Below, piece by piece: positions 8,560 to 16,165 of a stretch of DNA of 64,000 bases (its first letter is position 1; every line of letters begins with the position of its first letter). The notes below the pieces were generated by a model. It ran no database searches. It was not told where the DNA came from and saw only the letters and a program-made list of their open reading frames with translations. A program made the translations under genes and the position numbers. The stretch lies in the NCBI GenBank assembly GCA_903875605.1, contig CAIQWT010000102.1:21782-85781 (forward strand), in the 5' to 3' direction. Source of the stretch: an uncultured Geobacteraceae bacterium (GTDB lineage: Bacteria > Desulfobacterota > Desulfuromonadia > Geobacterales > Pseudopelobacteraceae).

Positions 8560-10056
8560 ATGCTAAATCTGCTTTTCATATCGGACAGTGCAAAGGCTGA
8601 GTACATTAAAAATGTCCTTCAGCCCGTTCTAAAGGTGATTATTGATGTTGTAAATGACTTCGACCATGGCCTTAAGGACGTATTTGAAAAACGCCCGTCA
8701 ACTGTTTGCATTCAGGATCAGATAGGCGGTGTAACCGGTGAGAGTGTTGCCCGTCACATTCAGATGCTGCTGGGGAAAAGTGCTCCTACATTTATTCTTC
8801 TCCACACCGGAAACGGTAAGGCTAGAGTAATAAAGGGATTATATGAGCACATTGTTGATTTAAGTCAACCGGATGACGTGCTTGCAGAAAATATTAAAAA
8901 CACGCTCAAATCGTTACTTGGAGACCTGTGGGAAAAAATTTATATTCCACCTAAATTGTCACCTGCGGCTTTTATATCTTCAGTAGCAGTTCCTGAAGAG
9001 TCACGTGAGGACGCTGACAAGCTGGTGGACGATTTTTTGTCAGATTTAGAAATGTCCGGTTTTACAGCTGTTGACGACACTCCTTCACTGTCATCTGCCG
9101 TTTCAGCCCCCCCCCCTGACAGTCATTCATCCTCTGTTACACCTGCGCCTGCCGAACACGTTGCAGATTTTCCAGAATTAAGCCCGCATATTCAAAGTCA
9201 GGCAACCAGTGACGAAATGGCGGAACTGCTCCTGGCAGAGGTTGAAAAGTCAATCCTTAATGAAGTTCCGGTAGCTGAATTATCCGCTGCCAGCAAAGAA
9301 TCTGATGTTGTGTTTATTGTTGCACCGAAACCAGTACCGGCTGCGGTTAAGCCTTCAACCGTGCCTTTAGAAATACCTGCGACTCCACAAACACCAACTG
9401 CTGCTGAATTTAGAATCAATCAGAATCCCACTCCTGCTGAAGAGCTTATACCTGAAGATCTTCTCTTGGCTTTTGAAGAGAACTATCGGTCAGAGTCCAG
9501 ATTTTTGCGTCGCGGTGTTTATGTCTCACTATTTTGTGTCGTCTGTGTCGCAGCAGGGTGGTTTGTTATCAGGCAAAAGCCGCAATTGATAAGCTCTTTG
9601 AAGCAGCGGTTCATGTCATTATCTGTAGGTACTGTTACTCCGGCCACTGTACCGGTGGCAGCGCCTGTTCAAAAAACGGCTCCATTTCCAGCACCTCCGC
9701 CGCTAATAACCAGCTCTTTGCCTTCATTTGTTCCAGTAAATGGCTATGATGCTTCTTATTCAGTGAAAAATCCGGGATGGGCCCGCTACGTCGGAAAAAA
9801 CGCTGAATTCAGGCTGTGTACGGTTTCAGGTCGTCTTCAGGCGGTGCAGATTCTTGCTGGTAAACATGCGCCCATTTCCAAAGCTTTAATTAAATCTGTA
9901 CTGCAGGAATTTGTCGGCAGTAATGAATATAAAATAATATCTAAAAGTACAAAAGCAGGTTTAATCGTTGAAATTGGTAGCATTAATAATAAGGGTGATA
10001 TCATGATATACAGTAAAAATGGGGCTGTTAAAGCGCTTGTAGTATCAGTCAACTGA
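8560..10056 (+). CDS. Unrecognised protein: degenerate receiver-like N-terminus, proline-rich linker, one membrane segment
   Basis: A 498-residue protein I cannot assign to a family. Residues 1-125 (LLFISDSAKAEYIKNVL, PSTVCIQDQIGG, PTFILLHTG) read like a response-regulator fold, but an obvious phospho-acceptor aspartate pair is missing. Residues 150-310 are rich in Pro, Ala, Ser and Glu. One hydrophobic helix lies near residues 315-335 (VSLFCVVCVAAGWFVI), then a second Pro/Ala-rich stretch and a compact C-terminal domain from about residue 395. The topology suggests a cytoplasmic sensor-like head joined to a periplasmic domain. It precedes a LysM protein and a pilus-type ATPase, so a role in an envelope or pilus machine is plausible. 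Confidence 0.7.
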   Translation: MLNLLFISDSAKAEYIKNVLQPVLKVIIDVVNDFDHGLKDVFEKRPSTVCIQDQIGGVTGESVARHIQMLLGKSAPTFILLHTGNGKARVIKGLYEHIVDLSQPDDVLAENIKNTLKSLLGDLWEKIYIPPKLSPAAFISSVAVPEESREDADKLVDDFLSDLEMSGFTAVDDTPSLSSAVSAPPPDSHSSSVTPAPAEHVADFPELSPHIQSQATSDEMAELLLAEVEKSILNEVPVAELSAASKESDVVFIVAPKPVPAAVKPSTVPLEIPATPQTPTAAEFRINQNPTPAEELIPEDLLLAFEENYRSESRFLRRGVYVSLFCVVCVAAGWFVIRQKPQLISSLKQRFMSLSVGTVTPATVPVAAPVQKTAPFPAPPPLITSSLPSFVPVNGYDASYSVKNPGWARYVGKNAEFRLCTVSGRLQAVQILAGKHAPISKALIKSVLQEFVGSNEYKIISKSTKAGLIVEIGSINNKGDIMIYSKNGAVKALVVSVN

Positions 10057-10136
10057 GTTGACATTTTTATGATGTAGGTTTAACTTTGGGGACATTAATC
10101 AACCTATTACGTAAACTGTTCCTGTGCGGAGTCAAG

Positions 10137-11678
10137 ATGTCCTTTTATTTAAAGATCCGCTTACTTTTTATTTATGCCGCCGGCACATTCTCAGTACTAA
10201 GTGCTACCGGTGTGCATGCTGTCATGGATCCTCGCTTTGAGTTGGATCCGCTATCCATAACTGGTTCTAAACATACTGAAAAAACACAGCAATCAGCAGG
10301 TAAGCGCTCCTCCGGAACCAATGCCGAAAAGATATTGTCAAGGCCTGCCAAAGGCGGTGTCTATACCGTAAAGCCGGGTGATCATCTATTCAAAATTCTG
10401 ATGCGAGATTATGGCTTGTCAAACAATGAGGCCGAAGCTTTCATTGAAGAAATAAAACGTGAAAACAACATATATGATATTAAACGCCTCAAAATCGGTC
10501 AAAAAATCACTATTCCACCTGTCCGGCGCGGTTCAGATGGAACACTCAAGTTGCTTCAGATCGCCAGGTCTGATAGTTCCCGCACTTCTGGCTCTGATCC
10601 GGCCATTATTCAAGCGTTCAAGCTTGAATCGTCAGTTACAGCTCTTTCAAATAAGGAATCAGTGGTCAGGGTTCAAGATGTGTGGAACAAGATTATACCA
10701 TCAAAAAAAGAACAACAAAAACCCTTAGCAATTCAAACACCAACATTTTCGTTAACTCTTGAGCAGGAACGTTATCCTGTTTTTAGCAGAATGGATGGCG
10801 GTCGCATTGTGCTGGATCAAAACGCCAGTATTCCGCCACTCGTTAAATCATTAATTGAAGATAAAGACGCTTCAGTAAAAATTGTCACTGAATCACCATC
10901 CGGAACTAAAACTTTTATGGCATCGCTTTTAAATGCTGCAGGGTTTTACTCCGTTGAAGAAAATTTCAGTATGGAATTTGGCGCTGATCCAAAACTTACT
11001 ATACGAGCTGATTTTAAAGTTGAAAAAACGGCTGAGAGTCTTATTAAACAGGATGTAGTGCTCGTAAACAGCGGACGAACATCTCTCCCTTACCCGCTTG
11101 GTGAGTTCCTTAAAAAAGAAGGATTTTCGCTCTATGAGCCGTTTGCTTCTCAAAAAACATTTGCCCAGCGCGACTCACGTACCATTCACCTTATTTCCGC
11201 TAAAAAACAGCCCGAGATTATTGACTCAGTTTTATCTGCTTTATCAGTCTCTTCTGAACGTGACCGCAGCGTTGATGTTTTTGCAGCAGACAACAACGGT
11301 ATCTCTCTGGCGGTCAAAGCAGAGCGTTATTTCGAACGGAGCGGTCAGCGCTATGTCGTCACCAGTTTTGATGGTGATCCTGTCAATTATACCCTGTTCA
11401 GGATTCTTGAGACCAAAGGCTATAAAGTAGTTATCCTTGAAAATCTGGATGATTTTCGGAAGATATCTGATAAGTTAATTTCAAGAATGAAGATAAAAGG
11501 TAATTTCGCTCAGCATAGACTCCTGCACGACGCATCAACTGGCTTTTCGCTGCAGATGTCGGGCTTTAAGCTTGACGATGCTATGCTTCCAGGAGGTGGT
11601 ATCTTTCTAACGGATCGTGCTATGGATCGTATAGTTAGAGATCTGGTTACCGAAAGCGGGTTTAACATAAAACAGTAG
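10137..11678 (+). CDS. Exported LysM-domain protein
   Basis: I choose the ATG at 10137 rather than the TTG at 10086, because GGAGTCAAG precedes it and it opens a clean signal peptide (LLFIYAAGTFSVLSATGVHA) with an A-x-A-type cleavage site. The mature protein of about 485 residues has a LysM module (GVYTVKPGDHLFKILMRDYG ... LKIGQKITIPP, roughly residues 73-125), which binds peptidoglycan glycans. The rest is two similar-looking alpha/beta segments (VKIVTESPSGTKTFM; DRSVDVFAADNNGIS) with no motif I recognise. It sits 80 bp after the single-helix protein and before a PilB/GspE ATPase. It may anchor or align that system at the cell wall. Confidence 0.8.
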   Translation: MSFYLKIRLLFIYAAGTFSVLSATGVHAVMDPRFELDPLSITGSKHTEKTQQSAGKRSSGTNAEKILSRPAKGGVYTVKPGDHLFKILMRDYGLSNNEAEAFIEEIKRENNIYDIKRLKIGQKITIPPVRRGSDGTLKLLQIARSDSSRTSGSDPAIIQAFKLESSVTALSNKESVVRVQDVWNKIIPSKKEQQKPLAIQTPTFSLTLEQERYPVFSRMDGGRIVLDQNASIPPLVKSLIEDKDASVKIVTESPSGTKTFMASLLNAAGFYSVEENFSMEFGADPKLTIRADFKVEKTAESLIKQDVVLVNSGRTSLPYPLGEFLKKEGFSLYEPFASQKTFAQRDSRTIHLISAKKQPEIIDSVLSALSVSSERDRSVDVFAADNNGISLAVKAERYFERSGQRYVVTSFDGDPVNYTLFRILETKGYKVVILENLDDFRKISDKLISRMKIKGNFAQHRLLHDASTGFSLQMSGFKLDDAMLPGGGIFLTDRAMDRIVRDLVTESGFNIKQ

Positions 11679-11688
11679 GCGAAACCGA

Positions 11689-11716
11689 TTTACATTGTCA
11701 GCTAATCTGCTATAAC
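11689..11716 (+). promoter_or_regulatory. Candidate promoter for the pilB-type gene
   Basis: TTTACA (11689-11694), a 16-bp spacer and TATAAC (11711-11716) resemble a sigma-70 promoter. Its -10 box touches the 5' arm of the terminator hairpin at 11714-11749, so a transcript starting about 7 bp later would lack that arm and would not be terminated. Confidence 0.4.
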
Positions 11717-11749
11717 GCTCATACCATTCTCAATGGTCGGGCGTTTTTT
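11714..11749 (+). terminator. Intrinsic terminator after the LysM gene
   Basis: AACGCTCATACCATT pairs, with a wobble and a bulge, with AATGGTCGGGCGTT across a short loop, followed by a T6 run. It ends 20 bp before the start codon of the ATPase gene and separates that gene from the LysM gene. Confidence 0.7.
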
Positions 11750-11769
11750 GCTACAGGAGTTTGTGATTT

Positions 11770-13704
11770 ATGAACGTAAAAAAAGTTGGAGAACTGCTTG
11801 TCGAGCAAAAACTGATTTCTGAAGAACAGTTGCTTGAGGCACTGGATCTTCAGAAAGTTTTTCCTGATCAACCTGTCGGGCAGCTGTTGTGCAAGCTCGG
11901 TTTCATAAAAGAAAGCGACCTCAGTTCCTTGCTTGACCAAAAGAACAAGAGGCGTAAGCTCACAGACATCCTCTTGTCTAGCGGTCTCATAGACCAGCAG
12001 AAAATATCTCATGCCCGTGAAGTTGGCAAGCAGAGTAATATCACTCTTGAAAAAGCGCTGTCCAAGTTGAATTACGTAGACGAGGACACTCTCTCAAAAG
12101 CGATTGCCAATCAATACGATATGCCATTCATACAGATAAACACTCAAGATCTTGATCTGTCACTTTCCCGCTATATAAGTGCCGTATATGCCCAAAAGCA
12201 GCGTATTGCTCCCATCTCTAAAATTGGTAATACCTTGACACTGGCAATGGCACAGCCACTAAAATCTAATGATATAAGAGAGCTGGAAGATAGTATCAGG
12301 CTGAAAATTCTTTCTGCCATAGCTACTGAAACCAGCATCGCCAAATCTCTTAAACGCTTATATAATATTGATATTGTCAGCACTACAACTGCCAACGATG
12401 AAGTAAACCTTGATATTGTTCCAGACAGTATTATTGACTTGTTGAGTAAAACTTCCGAGGGTGATGAGCCTGAAGTTGCTGAAGAAACCAAAAAAGTCAC
12501 AGAAAAAGACAGTGTAATTGTCAAGCTTGTTAATAAAATCATCTATGATGCTTACATGAATAAGGCTTCAGATATTCATATTGAGCCATATCCTGGAAAA
12601 AAGGATGTCATAGTGCGTACTAGGGTTGACGGTCAATGCTCGATTTATCAGCGAATTCCTTATAAATACAAATATGCACTCCCATCTCGCATTAAAATTA
12701 TGGGTGATCTTGATATAGCCGAACGAAGAAAACCGCAGGACGGAAAAATTGAGTTTAAAAAATTTGGCCCTCTAGATATCGAGTTGCGTGTTGCCACAAT
12801 GCCGACGGTTGGCGGCCTTGAAGATGTTGTCATTCGTGTGCTCGCAAGTGGTGACCCAATCAGTTTTAACGACCTTGGCCTTACTGAACGGAATCTACGG
12901 ATTTTTCAGGAATCGCTTGCACGTCCTCATGGACTGATTTTGGTTGTCGGGCCGACCGGTTCGGGTAAAACAACAACACTTCATTCCGGACTGGCTCAGA
13001 TTAATCAGACAAATCGTAAAATATGGACTGCTGAGGATCCGGTTGAAATAACTCAGCCAGGTCTTCGTCAGGTACAGGTCAATCCACGTATCGGTTTTAC
13101 CTTTGCGTCAGCACTCCGCTCTTTTCTCCGACTGGATCCAGATGTAATTATGGTTGGTGAAATGCGTGATGAAGAAACTGCCAGTACGGCGGTTGAAGCG
13201 TCGCTTACAGGTCATCTGGTCTTTTCAACCCTTCATACTAATTCTGCTCCGGAAACGATTACGCGCCTTCTTGAGATGGGCCTTGATCCATACAGTTTTT
13301 CTGATTCTCTTGTCTGTGTGTTGGCTCAACGACTTGCGCGTCGTCTCTGTAAGGAGTGTAAAGAAAGTTTTCATCCTTCAGATGATGAATTTAATGAACT
13401 GGTGGATGAGTACGGCAAGGTTGAATTTGCCAATACCGCACTGGGTCGATTAGATGTTGTCATGTTTCGGGCGGTTGGGTGTGATAGATGCAACCATACA
13501 GGTTATCGCGGTCGTCTTGGTATACACGAAGTGCTTGAATGTACTGATGTTCTTAAAGGACTCATTAAGCGTAGGTCAGATACGGATCTCATTCGGGCGC
13601 AGGCCTCCAGTGATGGTATGACTACACTTAAACAGGATGGCATTATTAAGGTGCTACAGGGCCTTACAGATATATATGAAGTGCGGCGAGTCTGCATAAA
13701 ATAA
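11770..13704 (+). CDS. PilB/GspE-type secretion or pilus assembly ATPase
   Basis: A 644-residue hexameric ATPase of the type II secretion / type IV pilus superfamily. The N-terminus holds MshEN-type helical repeats (VGELLVEQKLISEEQLLEAL; LTDILLSSGLIDQQ) and an IQIN-type segment; in relatives this domain binds c-di-GMP. The catalytic domain has Walker A GPTGSGKTTT near residue 395, an Asp box EDPVE, Walker B DPDVIMVGEMRDEET near 457-469 and a His box (STLHTNSAPETITRLLEMG). Two CxxC pairs (CKEC near 527, CDRC near 571) form the zinc site. AGGAG precedes the ATG. Pilin, PilC and secretin genes are not nearby, so pilus versus secretion cannot be decided. Confidence 0.9.
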   Translation: MNVKKVGELLVEQKLISEEQLLEALDLQKVFPDQPVGQLLCKLGFIKESDLSSLLDQKNKRRKLTDILLSSGLIDQQKISHAREVGKQSNITLEKALSKLNYVDEDTLSKAIANQYDMPFIQINTQDLDLSLSRYISAVYAQKQRIAPISKIGNTLTLAMAQPLKSNDIRELEDSIRLKILSAIATETSIAKSLKRLYNIDIVSTTTANDEVNLDIVPDSIIDLLSKTSEGDEPEVAEETKKVTEKDSVIVKLVNKIIYDAYMNKASDIHIEPYPGKKDVIVRTRVDGQCSIYQRIPYKYKYALPSRIKIMGDLDIAERRKPQDGKIEFKKFGPLDIELRVATMPTVGGLEDVVIRVLASGDPISFNDLGLTERNLRIFQESLARPHGLILVVGPTGSGKTTTLHSGLAQINQTNRKIWTAEDPVEITQPGLRQVQVNPRIGFTFASALRSFLRLDPDVIMVGEMRDEETASTAVEASLTGHLVFSTLHTNSAPETITRLLEMGLDPYSFSDSLVCVLAQRLARRLCKECKESFHPSDDEFNELVDEYGKVEFANTALGRLDVVMFRAVGCDRCNHTGYRGRLGIHEVLECTDVLKGLIKRRSDTDLIRAQASSDGMTTLKQDGIIKVLQGLTDIYEVRRVCIK

Positions 13705-13779
13705 CCGTTTAGCATAAAAATATGCTTGCATTCATCCCATCAGCATGATAGGTAGAAGTACAATTTATGTTCACTCAGT

Positions 13780-13808
13780 AAGTGAGCTCGCAAGGCTCAC
13801 TTTTTTTT
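13780..13808 (+). promoter_or_regulatory. Terminator-like hairpin in the rimP leader (possible attenuator)
   Basis: AAGTGAGC and GCTCACTT form a perfect 8-bp stem around TCGCAAG, followed by a T-run. It ends only 17 bp before the rimP start codon. As a plain terminator it would end transcripts from the pilB-type gene. Its position in the leader, before a long operon, suggests readthrough control like the rimP leader known from gammaproteobacteria. Confidence 0.65.
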
Positions 13809-13825
13809 GTCCAATCGGGATTGTT

Positions 13826-14311
13826 ATGGCAACTCAAAAAGAAGATACATGTACAGTCGTCAGCGGAATTGCCCAACCGATTCTTGAGTCCATGGGACTA
13901 GAGCTGGTTGATATTGAATTTGGAAGAGTCGGGCCTGATGCAGTTCTCCGGCTTTTTATTGATAAAGAGGGCGGAGTTATGCTCGACGACTGTGCCGGTC
14001 TCAGCCGGGAATTGTCAATGATTCTAGACGTAGAAGATGTGATTGCATGCAACTATACTTTGGAAGTCTCATCTCCTGGTCTTGACAGGCCACTTAAAAA
14101 ACAGGCAGATTATGACCGTTTTACCGGCCGTACCATTAAAGTTCGCACCTATCAGCCGTTTCTTGATGATAGTGGTAATAAACGTAAGACTTTTCTGGGA
14201 AGACTTGAAGGCCTTATGGATGGCGTAGTTAAAATGACGCTCACAGAAGGGCAGACTGCATCCATCCCGATTGAGAGCGTTGCTAAAGCTAATCTTGAAT
14301 ATGAGCTCTGA
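13826..14311 (+). CDS. rimP: Ribosome maturation factor RimP
   Basis: A 161-residue RimP protein needed for 30S maturation. I start it at ATG 13826 (MATQKEDTCTVVSGIAQP) because the upstream in-frame ATG at 13745 would place the leader hairpin inside the coding sequence. Family features are the segment GLELVDIEFGRVGPDAVLRL, the DDCAGLSREL stretch and EVSSPGLDRPL. A C-terminal SH3-like domain follows (GRTIKVRTYQP...GRLEGLMDGVVKM). It leads the rimP-nusA-infB operon found across bacteria. Confidence 0.94.
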   Translation: MATQKEDTCTVVSGIAQPILESMGLELVDIEFGRVGPDAVLRLFIDKEGGVMLDDCAGLSRELSMILDVEDVIACNYTLEVSSPGLDRPLKKQADYDRFTGRTIKVRTYQPFLDDSGNKRKTFLGRLEGLMDGVVKMTLTEGQTASIPIESVAKANLEYEL

Positions 14312-14349
14312 TCTGAAATAACCATATATGACAGCAAGGAGAAGTAAAC

Positions 14350-15549
14350 GTGGATACAATTATTAATCTTAAGCATGCTATTGACCAACTTGTAAAAGAG
14401 AAGGGAATTGATCGCCAAGTGGTTCTGGAAGCTATGGAACAGGCGGTTTTGACTGCTGCTAATAAGAAATATCGCAACACACGCGATCTTGAAGCCCATT
14501 ACAATCACGAAAGCGGAGAGGTAGAACTCTTTGAATTCGTAACAGTTGTTGAAGAGGTAGAAGATTCCTATAAAGAAATCTGCCTGGAAGAAGCACATGA
14601 AATTGATCCGGAAGCCGAAATTGGCGATTCGCTCGGTGAAAAACTTGATGCCAGCGGATTTAGCCGTATCGCTGCTCAAACTGCCAAGCAGGTTATCATT
14701 CAAAAAGTGCGTGATGCCGAACGTGAAACAATTTATAACGAATACAGTGATCGTATTTGGGAAGTTATTACAGGTATGGTGCGCCGTTTTGAAAAGGGTG
14801 AACTGCTTATAGATCTTGGGCGTGCTGAGGCTGTTTTGCCTGCCAAAGAACAGATGCCACGTGAGGTTTACCGCCCTGGAGATCGTATTCGTGCAATAAT
14901 TACCGATATTCGTATGACAACTAAAGGTCCGCAGATTATGCTTTCACGTACTCATCCAAGCATGCTTGCCAAGCTTTTTGAGGCTGAAGTTCCTGAGATT
15001 GCCGAAGGAATAGTTGAAATTAATGCTATTGTGCGCGATGCTGGAAGCCGTGCTAAAATTGCCGTTTCATCAAACGATCGTGATGTAGATCCAGTTGGAG
15101 CTTGTGTCGGTATGCGTGGTGCACGTGTTCAGAATGTTGTTTCAGAACTACGCGGCGAAAAAATAGATATCATTCCATGGTCGGAAGACATAGCACGTTT
15201 TGCTTGTAATGCCCTGTCTCCAGCACAGGTCTCTAAGGTGTTTGTAGACGAAGAAAAGCGCGCCCTTGAAATTATTGTAGCAGACGATCAGCTATCTCTT
15301 GCTATCGGTAAGCGCGGTCAAAATGTTAGTCTGGCTGCTCGTCTGACCGGTTGCCGGATTGATATCAAAAGTGAATCAAAAGTCACCGAAGCTCAGGCTC
15401 AGGAATTTTCCTCTTTTGACGGTACCGATGCTGATGAAGTGGATGAAGCTGCTGTTATGGATCAGAATGTTGCTGTCACAGAGGATACTGCTGTTGAGAA
15501 AGCTGAATCTGCCGACACTGAAAGCGCAGTCGAAGTGGTGGTTGAGTAA
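14350..15549 (+). CDS. nusA: Transcription termination/antitermination factor NusA
   Basis: A 399-residue RNA-polymerase-binding factor controlling pausing, termination and antitermination. It starts at GTG, with AAGGAG upstream. The order is an N-terminal domain (residues 1-125), S1 domain (VITGMVRRFEKGELLIDLGRAEAVLP), then KH1 and KH2 domains (GACVGMRGARVQNV; LAIGKRGQNVSLAARLTG). The acidic C-terminal acidic-repeat domains of E. coli NusA are absent; a short acidic Val/Glu/Ala tail replaces them, as in many bacteria outside the gammaproteobacteria. It lies 38 bp after rimP. Confidence 0.96.
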   Translation: MDTIINLKHAIDQLVKEKGIDRQVVLEAMEQAVLTAANKKYRNTRDLEAHYNHESGEVELFEFVTVVEEVEDSYKEICLEEAHEIDPEAEIGDSLGEKLDASGFSRIAAQTAKQVIIQKVRDAERETIYNEYSDRIWEVITGMVRRFEKGELLIDLGRAEAVLPAKEQMPREVYRPGDRIRAIITDIRMTTKGPQIMLSRTHPSMLAKLFEAEVPEIAEGIVEINAIVRDAGSRAKIAVSSNDRDVDPVGACVGMRGARVQNVVSELRGEKIDIIPWSEDIARFACNALSPAQVSKVFVDEEKRALEIIVADDQLSLAIGKRGQNVSLAARLTGCRIDIKSESKVTEAQAQEFSSFDGTDADEVDEAAVMDQNVAVTEDTAVEKAESADTESAVEVVVE

Positions 15550-15557
15550 TTAGTGCC

Positions 15558-16160
15558 ATGGCCCACAAAGGGAATACGGAAGTTCCACAACGTTGTTGTC
15601 TTGGCTGCAGGTCCAGCAAAGACAAGAACCTGTTATTAAGGTTTGTACTTACGCCTGAAATGGAAGTTCTACCGGATCTAGATAGCCGTCTTCCTGGTAG
15701 AGGGTCATATACCTGTATTGATAAGCGCTGTCTGACTACAGCGATAGAAAAACGGCAATTCAAACGTTCTTACAAAATAGATGTAACCCTAATGCCGGCA
15801 GAACAATATGTCGATTATGTCAGGCAGATGCTGCACAGTCGCATTATCGGCCTGATTGGTCTAGCCAACAAAGCGGGCCTAATCACTGGCGGTGGCTCTA
15901 TGGTCAGTGACGCGTTAAAGGGTAAAAAAAGACCGGGTCTTGTTATTGTTGCTTCAGATGTTTCTGAGGCAATTGGAGCTAAGCTGATATATTCAGCAAC
16001 CGTACATCAAGTACCGCATAGAGTTGCAGTCACTAAAGATGATTTCGGAGCAATTTTAGGTAAGGCGCCCAGAAGCGCGATTGCCGTAGCATCAGGCGGC
16101 TTTGTTGCGCAACTGGTGAAAGCTATTGATAGATACAAAAACTTCCTGGGGGAGGTATAA
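15558..16160 (+). CDS. YlxR domain fused to an L7Ae-type RNA-binding domain
   Basis: A 200-residue fusion. Residues 1-85 are YlxR (DUF448), with [19 protein letters not shown] and GRGSYTC...C. Residues 95-195 are an L7Ae/YlxQ-like kink-turn-binding domain ([14 protein letters not shown]...[10 protein letters not shown]). In many Firmicutes ylxR and ylxQ are separate neighbours between nusA and infB; in Geobacter-like genomes they are joined. Its first codon lies 8 bp after the nusA stop, and infB starts 5 bp after its end. Roles in RNA binding and nucleoid-linked regulation are inferred from family. Confidence 0.9.
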   Translation: MAHKGNTEVPQRCCLGCRSSKDKNLLLRFVLTPEMEVLPDLDSRLPGRGSYTCIDKRCLTTAIEKRQFKRSYKIDVTLMPAEQYVDYVRQMLHSRIIGLIGLANKAGLITGGGSMVSDALKGKKRPGLVIVASDVSEAIGAKLIYSATVHQVPHRVAVTKDDFGAILGKAPRSAIAVASGGFVAQLVKAIDRYKNFLGEV

Positions 16161-16165
16161 AGAAT

